From positions 1 through 6,291 of the forward strand of contig CALGLY010000159.1 of NCBI GenBank assembly GCA_937959095.1: a stretch of 6,291 bases of DNA, written 5' to 3'. The notes under the pieces are model-generated. The model ran no database searches and was not told the origin of the DNA. It worked only from the letters and a program-made list of their open reading frames with translations. Position numbers and translations under genes: made by a program. Below, in pieces: positions 1 through 5,991 of this stretch. The first letter of the stretch is position 1, and every line of letters starts with the position of its first letter. This DNA comes from an uncultured Saprospiraceae bacterium (GTDB lineage Bacteria; Bacteroidota; Bacteroidia; Chitinophagales; Saprospiraceae).

Positions 1-895
1 TGGACACTCCAAAATTGCGTTTACGCCAGAAACCCATTTTTTGCGTTTTTATATGGCAACGCCCCAAATTCAAGCTCAAATTCAAGCCAAAGGAGTTGCT
101 AATTTTCGCAGCCTTTTAGAAAATGATTCTTATTTCAATCGCTTGAATATATCGGCGGCAGAACTTTTAAAACCTTATCAAAAAGGAGATTTATCTTTCA
201 AGTTAGATAAGATTTATAATGAGATTCTGAAAATCCATTTGCAGAGAAAGGGCAAACAAATAATCGGAGACAAAGATCCGCGCTATATTGATTATTTAGA
301 AGTTATTGAACGAATTTATCCAAGTGCAAAAATCATTCATATCCACCGCGATATACGGGATGTGGTGCTATCCAAAACAAAAGCAGATTGGTCAGCCCAT
401 CGTCCGTTTTGGATGAATGCCATCATCAGTCAAGTACAAATGCAGCAAGGACGGCAGGATGCAAAGGCGCGTTTTGGAGTAAATTATTACGAATTGGCTT
501 ATGAGGATTTAGTAAGTAATCCAAACACAACTTTGACGAAACTCTTGGGTTTTTTGGGCTTAGATTTTGAAGAAAACATGCTCGACCTGACGCAATCCGC
601 GCAAGAACTTGTGGATGAATCGGAGATGCAATGGAAGGATAATACTTTTAAGCCAATACAAGAAGATAATACCGAAAAATGGCGCAGCCAACTCACGCCT
701 TTCCAAATTCGGGCGATAGAAGTAATTTGTAAAACATGGTTTTCGGATTTGGGCTATGCACCTTCGGATGTGAAAATTGGAGGGTTAAAAAACGCTTTTC
801 TGAAAATTGCTTTTGGATGGGAACGTTTGCAAAATTTCTTTTACAAACGGCAATTTCTAGGACAGATGAAAAAATTAGAACGTAGCTTTAGATGA
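1..895 (+). CDS. Sulfotransferase family protein (5' end cut by window edge)
   Basis: A PAPS-dependent sulfotransferase (Sulfotransfer_3-like) would move sulfate from 3'-phosphoadenylyl sulfate to an acceptor, here probably a glycan. The frame is open from base 2, so the gene begins left of the window; the TTG at 41 is an internal leucine. Counting base 2 as residue 1, the protein opens with GHSKIAFTPETHFL, the segment that normally follows the N-terminal PAPS phosphosulfate loop, so that loop and perhaps 20-30 residues are missing. The 3'-phosphate-binding motif HRDIRDVVLS is at about 115-124, preceded by GDKDPRY at 89-95. YEDL (167-170) and FLGL (184-187) are the usual later landmarks. The visible 297 residues fit a family of roughly 280-340. 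The C-terminal 35 residues are basic and aromatic and might touch membrane (inference). The TGA stop overlaps the next start as ATGA, implying translational coupling. The acceptor cannot be told from sequence. Confidence 0.88.
   Translation, partial: GHSKIAFTPETHFLRFYMATPQIQAQIQAKGVANFRSLLENDSYFNRLNISAAELLKPYQKGDLSFKLDKIYNEILKIHLQRKGKQIIGDKDPRYIDYLEVIERIYPSAKIIHIHRDIRDVVLSKTKADWSAHRPFWMNAIISQVQMQQGRQDAKARFGVNYYELAYEDLVSNPNTTLTKLLGFLGLDFEENMLDLTQSAQELVDESEMQWKDNTFKPIQEDNTEKWRSQLTPFQIRAIEVICKTWFSDLGYAPSDVKIGGLKNAFLKIAFGWERLQNFFYKRQFLGQMKKLERSFR
65..88 (+). repeat. 12-base tandem duplication inside the sulfotransferase gene
   Basis: Two adjacent 12-base units, CAAATTCAAGCT and CAAATTCAAGCC, differ only in the last base. 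They are in frame and encode QIQA-QIQA. The duplication lies between the N-terminal HP/E-type segment and the central domain, so it probably only lengthens a helix. It looks like a small replication-slippage event with no evident function. Confidence 0.6.
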
Positions 896-3036
896 ATTTC
901 CAAAGCATAAAAATAGCTTATCATGCCGCCAAAAATTTCGGTTTTGGCTGGACGATTCGACGTTTATATTACGAATTTCAGCTCCGAACAGGACATCACA
1001 AACGTAGCCTCCCCAAACGAGCATGGCGAGAAAAGGAATTACAATATTGGCTAAAAGACGACATTGAAGCTAAAAGTATATATGCTACTTGGCGCAAATC
1101 GCAGCCCAACTTTTTCTTTACTACAAAAAACAAAACAGAAATTGCAGCAGCAATACGCAGCTTACAACCCAGTATTAAACTTCAAACAGATATTCATAAC
1201 CTCCGCTATTTTTCTAAGCTAGAATATGAAGTAAGTTATCCAGATATTTGGTTTACAAATCCCTTTTTACAACCGAATGTACAATGCGAGCGAGACAAAC
1301 ATTGGTCGGAATATCCCATGTATTCCAAGCAATACGAAGACTTAAAATTCATTTGGGAATCGGGGCGTTTTGCGATAGTTTATGACTTAGTACGCCAATA
1401 TTTTTTGACCAATGATGAAAATTTAGCAGAACAATTCTGGCAACTCATTGAGTCTTGGATAGTGCATAATCCACCGAATACTGGCCCGCATTGGAAGTGC
1501 GGACAAGAAACTTCTTTGCGACTGATGACTTGGTATGTCGGATTGTTTGCATTCATAGATTCGCCTGCTACTACATCTACACGTTTTGAACGATTCTTGG
1601 GCGCGGTAGCAGCACAAGTAAATCGGGTAGCCAAAGATTGGAAGTATTCCTATATGCAGCAAAGCAATCATGCGGTAAGTGAAGGCTTAGGTTTGTATGT
1701 AACGGGGGTGCTATTTCCACAACTAAAAGATGCGAAAACTTGGCGCGAACAAGGCAAATATATTTTGGAAGAGCGTTCTACTTTCCTCTTTCGTTCGGAT
1801 GGTACGTACTTCCAAAAATCGCATAATTATCTGCGTTTCATTGTTCATGCTTATCTGTATGTGATACGGATTGCAGAAGTAAACGATGACGATTTTTCGA
1901 AAATTCTAAAAGATAGAATGCGCGCCGCTTTGGATTATCTAAAAAGTGTGCTGGATGAAAAGAGTGGTTTTGTCCCCAATTTCGGCAGCAATGATGGTGC
2001 ATTAATTTTGCCCTTCAATAGTTGCGATTTTCGTGATTTTCGTCCCACTATTGCGGTTTTGCACTACTATTTTCATCAAAACCGTTGCTTCGAGCAAGGC
2101 GCGTGGCATGAAGATTTAATTTGGCTATTTGGTGCGGATGCTATTCCGCAAAAAATAGAAGCCTCCCCTACTCCACCCTCGCGTAGTTTTGATGTAAGCG
2201 GCATTTATACCTTACGTGACAAGGAATCTTGGGCATTTATGCACGCCGAAACCTACAAAGATCGCCCTGCTCATGCCGATGCACTGCACCTTGATCTTTG
2301 GTGGCGCGGCATCAATATGGCTTGCGACCCTGGCACCTATTTGTACTATGGACATAAACCCTGGCTAGATGCTTTTAAGCATACGGGCTTTCACAACACC
2401 CTCACCGTAGATGGCAAAGACCAAATGGAACGTGCCTATCGCTTCACTTGGGCTTATTGGCATGCGTGTAGCTTGAATGAATTTCGTACAGAAAACGGTT
2501 TTTCTATGCTTGAAGCAGAACACAATGGCTATCATCGCCTAGCAGATGCCGTGACACACCGACGAGCAGTGGCTTGTGTAGATGATGTTTGGATAGTGGT
2601 GGATGATGTATTGGGAGCAACTACACACCAGATAGATTTGCATTGGATGTTGAGCGATTTTCCTTGTGTGCAAGAGGAGGAGGGCTTAGAATTAGAAACG
2701 CCTGAAGGCAAATTTCGAGTGGGTATTTTAAATATATCACATTCGGGAAATATGTCCTATCTAAAACCCGATGTCATTCATGGTGATATGCAGCAAAGCA
2801 CAGCCGGTCTGAAATCTAATTACTACGGCGATGTCGAACCTGCTTTAAGTGTTCGGACGCGTATGGAAGGAACATTGCCTTTGCGGTTAGTGAGTATTTT
2901 AGGGGAAGCAAATTGGAAATTGGAACACAAAGAAGATAAATTAATCTTGAATCAAAAAACGACCTTTCTTTTAATCCCGATTGGCATAAAAAATATCATT
3001 AGAGAAATCAATTCCCCAGCTAGTACCATGAAATAG
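892..3036 (+). CDS. Heparinase II/III family protein (polysaccharide lyase or uronate epimerase fold)
   Basis: This 714-residue protein has the layout of heparinase II/III-like proteins: an alpha-toroid N-terminal domain (about 60-400) and a beta-sandwich C-terminal domain (about 430-700). Landmarks are NPPNTGPHW at 193-201 with E206 and R210, SNHAVSEGLGL at 258-268, DGTYFQKSHNY at 303-313, NFGSNDGA at 363-370, AHADALHLDL at 460-469, DPGTY at 479-483 and HNTLTVDG at 501-508. By family analogy H260, Y313 and H461 are the likely catalytic His/Tyr/His set. Known relatives cleave uronate-containing polysaccharides by beta-elimination, and dermatan-sulfate epimerase shares the fold, so lyase and C5-epimerase are both possible. 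The N-terminus has no hydrophobic signal peptide and I see no membrane segment. The ATG at 892 overlaps the sulfotransferase stop and no Shine-Dalgarno is present. Such genes are frequent in exopolysaccharide operons, where they may trim or remodel the product. The substrate is unknown. Confidence 0.9.
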   Translation: MNFQSIKIAYHAAKNFGFGWTIRRLYYEFQLRTGHHKRSLPKRAWREKELQYWLKDDIEAKSIYATWRKSQPNFFFTTKNKTEIAAAIRSLQPSIKLQTDIHNLRYFSKLEYEVSYPDIWFTNPFLQPNVQCERDKHWSEYPMYSKQYEDLKFIWESGRFAIVYDLVRQYFLTNDENLAEQFWQLIESWIVHNPPNTGPHWKCGQETSLRLMTWYVGLFAFIDSPATTSTRFERFLGAVAAQVNRVAKDWKYSYMQQSNHAVSEGLGLYVTGVLFPQLKDAKTWREQGKYILEERSTFLFRSDGTYFQKSHNYLRFIVHAYLYVIRIAEVNDDDFSKILKDRMRAALDYLKSVLDEKSGFVPNFGSNDGALILPFNSCDFRDFRPTIAVLHYYFHQNRCFEQGAWHEDLIWLFGADAIPQKIEASPTPPSRSFDVSGIYTLRDKESWAFMHAETYKDRPAHADALHLDLWWRGINMACDPGTYLYYGHKPWLDAFKHTGFHNTLTVDGKDQMERAYRFTWAYWHACSLNEFRTENGFSMLEAEHNGYHRLADAVTHRRAVACVDDVWIVVDDVLGATTHQIDLHWMLSDFPCVQEEEGLELETPEGKFRVGILNISHSGNMSYLKPDVIHGDMQQSTAGLKSNYYGDVEPALSVRTRMEGTLPLRLVSILGEANWKLEHKEDKLILNQKTTFLLIPIGIKNIIREINSPASTMK

Positions 3037-3112
3037 TCCAGACTTTATCCTTTCAAAATTTCATAGTTAGAATTACCAATAGACTTGTTAAAGAACAAAG
3101 AAATTCAACAAG
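3037..3112 (+). other. Short gap between heparinase and dehydrogenase genes
   Basis: This is the only real gap inside the operon (76 bases, AT-rich). I see no match to the Bacteroidota -7 element TAnnTTTG and no Shine-Dalgarno before the ATG at 3113. A weak 5-bp hairpin, TTGTT at 3085-3089 pairing with AACAA at 3094-3098, is within chance expectation. There is no terminator with a T-run, so read-through from upstream is likely, but an internal promoter cannot be excluded. Confidence 0.4.
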
Positions 3113-4378
3113 ATGCGGATTAGTGTTTTCGGATTAGGGTATGTGGGGAGTGTGTCCGCAGTCTGTTTGGCAGATTTGGGGCATGAAGTGATTGGCGTGG
3201 ATATTGTTCCGCAAAAAGTAGCTGACCTCAAAGCAGGTCGCGCACCTGTGAAAGAGCCAGATTTAGACGAATTACTTCAAAAAAATCTAGCCGCAAAGCA
3301 GATTCGGTTTACGGAATCAACGCAAGAAGCCGTACTGGAAAGCGATTGTGCCATGATTACGGTAGGTACGCCTAGCGACGAAAATGGGCGTGTCAATTTG
3401 AATGCGGTGGAACGTTGTATTAGCTCTATTGTAGAGATTGTGGCGGAGAGTGCAAAAACGGAATTTTCAATTGTCATTCGCAGCACTGTCCCTCCTAAAA
3501 CCACGCAACAAATGAGCGTTTTGGCAGCTACTATTCTTGCAAAAAGGCAATCCGATTGCAAGCTCCATTTTTCTATGAATCCTGAATTTACGAGAGAAGG
3601 CGTAGCAGTCAAAGACTTCCTAGAGCCGGCTATTATCGTATTCGGAATGGATGAAGAATCAGCGAAAACTAGATTGGCAAAAATCTATGAAGGGGTTGCT
3701 GCGGAAACAATATGGGTATCTTCTAAATCGGCAGAATTAGTAAAATATACCAACAATGCGTTTCATGCAATGAAAGTCGCATTTGCAAACGAAATTGGGC
3801 GAATTGCCGATGCTTATCATATTGACGGGCAAGACATCATGCAGATTTTATGTGCCGATAAAAAGCTGAATATTTCTACTAAATACCTACGTCCGGGCTT
3901 TGCTTTTGGTGGCTCGTGTCTCCCAAAAGATTTGCGTGGCATTGATGGCATAGCACAGCAAGCGGAAGTAGATATTCCGATGCTACGCTCCATATTGCCG
4001 AGTAATGATCTGCATATTAGCCATTTCAAAAACAAAATTTTAGCGCAGCAGCCGAAAAAAATCGCTTTACTTGGCATTGCATTTAAAGAAAAAACAGACG
4101 ATCTGCGCGAAAGTCCTGGACTGCGACTTGCCTGCGAATTAATTGCAAGTGGAATTCCCCTAAAGATGCTAGATGTAAACCTACAAACCCGATTCCTGAT
4201 GGGCCGCAATAGAGACTATATTGACACGATGCTTCCCAATTGGGAAAACTATTATACTACAGATGTGGAAGCTTTATTTGCTTTTGCAGATACGATTGTT
4301 ATCACCAATAAGGAGCCTATTTATAGAGAATGGGCAAACCAATATGGTGCAAACAAGCAACTGATTTACACGAATTAA
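3113..4378 (+). CDS. Nucleotide-sugar 6-dehydrogenase, GDP-mannose dehydrogenase (AlgD)-like
   Basis: The family oxidises C6 of a nucleotide sugar twice with NAD+, giving a nucleotide-uronic acid in the cytoplasm. The N-terminal Rossmann motif GLGYVG is at 7-12, followed by D30 in GVD. VGTPS (84-88) and IRSTVPP (122-128) are cofactor-domain signatures. The central helix (about 208-230) carries K211, K221 and N226. The catalytic cysteine is C269 in GFAFGGSCLPKD (262-273). The C-terminal domain has FKEKTDDLRESP (324-335). Wording around KLNIS..YLRPGFAFGGSC and MGRNRDYI (363-370) is much closer to what I recall of Pseudomonas AlgD than to UDP-glucose dehydrogenases, so GDP-mannuronate is the favoured product; UDP-glucuronate remains possible. 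At 421 residues it is slightly shorter than AlgD (about 436) and ends in LIYTN where relatives usually continue with a VDLVG-like strand. The stop abuts the next ATG, so the two genes are surely co-transcribed. Confidence 0.92.
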   Translation: MRISVFGLGYVGSVSAVCLADLGHEVIGVDIVPQKVADLKAGRAPVKEPDLDELLQKNLAAKQIRFTESTQEAVLESDCAMITVGTPSDENGRVNLNAVERCISSIVEIVAESAKTEFSIVIRSTVPPKTTQQMSVLAATILAKRQSDCKLHFSMNPEFTREGVAVKDFLEPAIIVFGMDEESAKTRLAKIYEGVAAETIWVSSKSAELVKYTNNAFHAMKVAFANEIGRIADAYHIDGQDIMQILCADKKLNISTKYLRPGFAFGGSCLPKDLRGIDGIAQQAEVDIPMLRSILPSNDLHISHFKNKILAQQPKKIALLGIAFKEKTDDLRESPGLRLACELIASGIPLKMLDVNLQTRFLMGRNRDYIDTMLPNWENYYTTDVEALFAFADTIVITNKEPIYREWANQYGANKQLIYTN

Positions 4379-5638
4379 ATGAAAATTTTAATTGTCTCTC
4401 CTCGCTTTCCTTTCAAGCAAGGCAAAGCGGATAGCATGACGGTCTATCACTTAATTGAGTTCTTGCAAGGCAAAGGGCATCAAGTGATTTTAGCGACTTT
4501 TGATAATGGAGAACGCTTTTCGCAAGCTGAACGAGAACACCTGAAAGCGATGTGTGCAGATGTACGAGTGCTACCAATGAAACGCTGGAAAAAAATCCTA
4601 CATCTTGCCATTGGAACGCTGGAAGGCATTCCTTTCCAAACCGCCTATTATCGCCGCCCTAAGATGCAACAACAGATAGACGAACTCATCCAAAAGCATC
4701 AGCCTGATGTGTTGTATGCCCACTTGATTCGCACTTCGCATTATCTAAAAAAGCACAACAATATCCCTAGAGTAATCGCTATGCAGATTGCACAAACACT
4801 CAATTACAGCCGCCTCGTGCAACATGAAAAAAATACGCTACGCAAACTTTTTTATACTCTAGAATATCGACGAGTACGTGCCTATGAACCCAAAGTGATA
4901 GCCACTTTTGAACGAATTTTATTGATTTCCCCACACGACAAAGCCTCCGTTAGCCCGAATAGTGCCGACGAAAAAGTATTTTTCAATCCGCATGGTATTG
5001 ATGTAAATTATTATGCCGAAGACCTGCAACTTACACGCCAAAACAATGTAATTGCCATGAACGGTGATTTTGGCGTACCGACCAATATTGACGGCGCAAT
5101 GTATTTTTACCACCATATCTATCCGCGTGTGAAAGCTGCAATTCCTGATGTACAACTCTGGCTCGTTGGTCGCAATCCGCACGCCTCCATTCTGCAACTT
5201 GCCAAGCAAGACACTTCCGTGACCGTGACCGGTCGTGTGCCTGATATTCGTCCTTTTTTGCAAGAGGCAAGCGTCGGCATTGCACCGATGCGCGTGGCAG
5301 CAGGCTTACAAAATAAAATCTTGGTTAGTCTTGCCTCCCAGCTTCCTATGGTGGTTACCAGCATTTCAAATGAAGGCATCGGCGCACCCAATAAGGAAAT
5401 ACTACTAGAAGCTGCCAATACTAACGAATTTGTAGATAAGCTTCTTGACTTACTTCAAAATCCGAACAAACGCACTTTATTAGGAAAAAATAGCCTTCAA
5501 TTTATGCAAGCCCGTTGGACATGGGATTTCCATTTTGAACAACTAGAAGCCATGCTCCTTCAGCTAGTTCAGCGACCTAGTGTGGGAGTACGGAATTATT
5601 ATCCTTTTCAGGAGCAAGTGAAGGGATTGGGAATTTAG
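4379..5638 (+). CDS. Glycosyltransferase, GT4-type (GT-B fold)
   Basis: This 419-residue enzyme should transfer a sugar from a nucleotide donor onto a lipid-linked or growing glycan at the cytoplasmic face of the membrane. The N-terminal acceptor domain opens with KILIVSPRFPF (2-12) and has GKGHQVILAT (31-40), a typical GT-B first beta-alpha unit. The linker region holds NPHGID (203-208). The donor domain shows NGDFGVPTNIDG (228-239), LWLVGRNP (260-267), VTGRVPDIRPFL (283-294), IAPMRVAAGLQNK (301-313) and LPMVVTSI (322-329). The layout resembles the GT4 proteins of EpsH/exosortase-associated polysaccharide loci; that subfamily placement is from memory. The second glutamate of the usual GT4 EX7E signature, expected in K-x-L-E, is valine here (V316), and the first is also absent. 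There is no transmembrane helix or signal peptide. The start follows the dehydrogenase stop with no spacing. Donor and acceptor are unknown. Confidence 0.9.
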   Translation: MKILIVSPRFPFKQGKADSMTVYHLIEFLQGKGHQVILATFDNGERFSQAEREHLKAMCADVRVLPMKRWKKILHLAIGTLEGIPFQTAYYRRPKMQQQIDELIQKHQPDVLYAHLIRTSHYLKKHNNIPRVIAMQIAQTLNYSRLVQHEKNTLRKLFYTLEYRRVRAYEPKVIATFERILLISPHDKASVSPNSADEKVFFNPHGIDVNYYAEDLQLTRQNNVIAMNGDFGVPTNIDGAMYFYHHIYPRVKAAIPDVQLWLVGRNPHASILQLAKQDTSVTVTGRVPDIRPFLQEASVGIAPMRVAAGLQNKILVSLASQLPMVVTSISNEGIGAPNKEILLEAANTNEFVDKLLDLLQNPNKRTLLGKNSLQFMQARWTWDFHFEQLEAMLLQLVQRPSVGVRNYYPFQEQVKGLGI

Positions 5639-5670
5639 GAACTATTGATTCTTCTGCCATAACTTAATCC

Positions 5671-5730
5671 GTTAACCAAGTTTACCACTTCGTTAACTTA
5701 TTGTTAACCATTGGATAAGCAGTAAACTGG
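5671..5730. repeat. Cluster of GTTAAC-type hexamers
   Basis: GTTAAC, a perfect palindrome, occurs at 5671-5676, 5692-5697 and 5703-5708. A variant GTTTAC is at 5680-5685, and its reverse complement GTAAAC lies in CAGTAAACTGG near 5720-5730. Several copies continue as GTTAACCA. The spacings (9, 12 and 11 bases between the first four) are close to one helical turn, which would suit a protein-binding site, but AT-rich DNA makes such hexamers common. No function is claimed. Confidence 0.35.
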
Positions 5731-5804
5731 CTAAGTTTTATAAAAAGGTTCAAGTCAAATGTAAAGATACTTTGATTTGTGCAACGATTTTATAAAACTT
5801 AGCC
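5729..5804. repeat. Perfect 17-base inverted repeat, possible operon terminator
   Basis: GGCTAAGTTTTATAAAA at 5729-5745 is exactly matched by its reverse complement at 5788-5804, with a 42-base spacer. The inner 10 bases of each arm, TTTTATAAAA, are themselves palindromic, so the arms also carry a direct copy of that decamer. The spacer can form a small inner stem, TCAAA at 5755-5759 with TTTGA at 5771-5775. A 17-bp perfect match is very unlikely by chance. It begins 91 bases beyond the glycosyltransferase stop and is followed by TATTTTG, so it could end the plus-strand transcript, though the loop is long and the T-run poor. Alternatives are a regulator site or a remnant of a small mobile element; no flanking target duplication is seen. 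Confidence 0.75.
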
Positions 5805-5832
5805 TATTTTGTAAAACCCTATAAAATAAGGC
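5802..5832. repeat. Imperfect inverted repeat overlapping the 17-base repeat
   Basis: GCCTATTTT at 5802-5810 pairs with AAAATAAGGC at 5823-5832, with one bulged base and a 12-base loop. Its left arm shares GCC (5802-5804) with the right arm of the larger inverted repeat, so the two hairpins would partly exclude each other. No T-run follows directly, so termination by this hairpin alone is doubtful. Confidence 0.35.
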
Positions 5833-5836
5833 ACTA

Positions 5837-5890
5837 CGAGGTTTTCATTTTTCTACTAAATCTGAAAATAGGATTTCGAAAAATCCCTCG
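5837..5890. repeat. Nested short inverted repeats
   Basis: An outer pair CGAGG (5837-5841) and CCTCG (5886-5890) encloses TTTTCA (5842-5847) with TGAAAA (5863-5868), and GGATTT (5871-5876) with AAATCC (5881-5886) around a CGAA loop. The last pair shares base 5886 with the outer arm. Together they could draw a branched RNA fold, but each stem is short and AT-rich, so chance is a serious alternative. Confidence 0.25.
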
Positions 5891-5902
5891 TTATTTTGAT
5901 GC

Positions 5903-5944
5903 AAAAAAGAAGAAGCCAAAGATAAACAATCTCTAGCCTTCTTC
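5903..5944 (-). terminator. Intrinsic terminator of the minus-strand gene
   Basis: On the minus strand GAAGAAG (5944-5938) pairs perfectly with CTTCTTC (5915-5909). The stem extends inward (about AGAGA against TCTTT) with one mismatch, one bulge and a G-U pair, leaving a loop of about 7 bases. Six T residues follow at once (5908-5903). This is a standard rho-independent terminator. It lies 47 bases past the stop codon of the minus-strand gene at 5992 and is oriented to serve it. Confidence 0.72.
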
Positions 5945-5991
5945 CAGAATATTCAATATACAATGGTATGAAAACTTACAACTGACTATAC

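Larger units (their letters stand above)
5639..5991. other. Convergent intergenic region without a gene
   Basis: This AT-rich stretch of 353 bases lies between the plus-strand operon and the minus-strand gene at the right edge. No reading frame of useful length, tRNA or known riboswitch is visible. It contains, in order, a cluster of GTTAAC-like hexamers, a perfect 17-base inverted repeat, a second imperfect inverted repeat, a group of short nested inverted repeats around 5837-5890, and a minus-strand terminator. Both flanking genes point into it, so its main expected role is ending transcription from both sides. Confidence 0.7.

Noticed and set aside
41..43. TTG as the start codon of the sulfotransferase
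   Set aside because: The frame stays open to base 2 and the upstream codons encode GHSKIAFTPETHF, a conserved sulfotransferase segment, so the gene starts outside the window.
499..696. Minus-strand frame of 65 codons
   Set aside because: It lies wholly inside the sulfotransferase gene, has low-complexity serine-rich translation and no family signature.
1380..1671. Two overlapping minus-strand frames of 82-84 codons
   Set aside because: Both are antisense to the strongly conserved NPPNTGPHW to SNHAVSE part of the heparinase-family gene and show no domain.
3037..3112. Internal promoter ahead of the dehydrogenase gene
   Set aside because: TATCCTTTC near 3046 only loosely recalls TAnnTTTG and no correctly spaced upstream TTG element was found.
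3277..3612. Minus-strand frame of 111 codons
   Set aside because: Antisense shadow of the dehydrogenase Rossmann domain; no recognisable motif and no plausible context.
3817..4209. Minus-strand frame of 130 codons
   Set aside because: Antisense to the catalytic GGSCLPKD region of the dehydrogenase; the sense strand explains the conservation.
4919..5418. Three overlapping minus-strand frames of 84-114 codons
   Set aside because: All are antisense to the glycosyltransferase donor domain, in competing frames, with no family signature.
5729..5804. Insertion sequence or CRISPR repeat unit
   Set aside because: There are only two arms, in inverted orientation, with a 42-base spacer, no transposase, no flanking direct duplication and no further repeat units.
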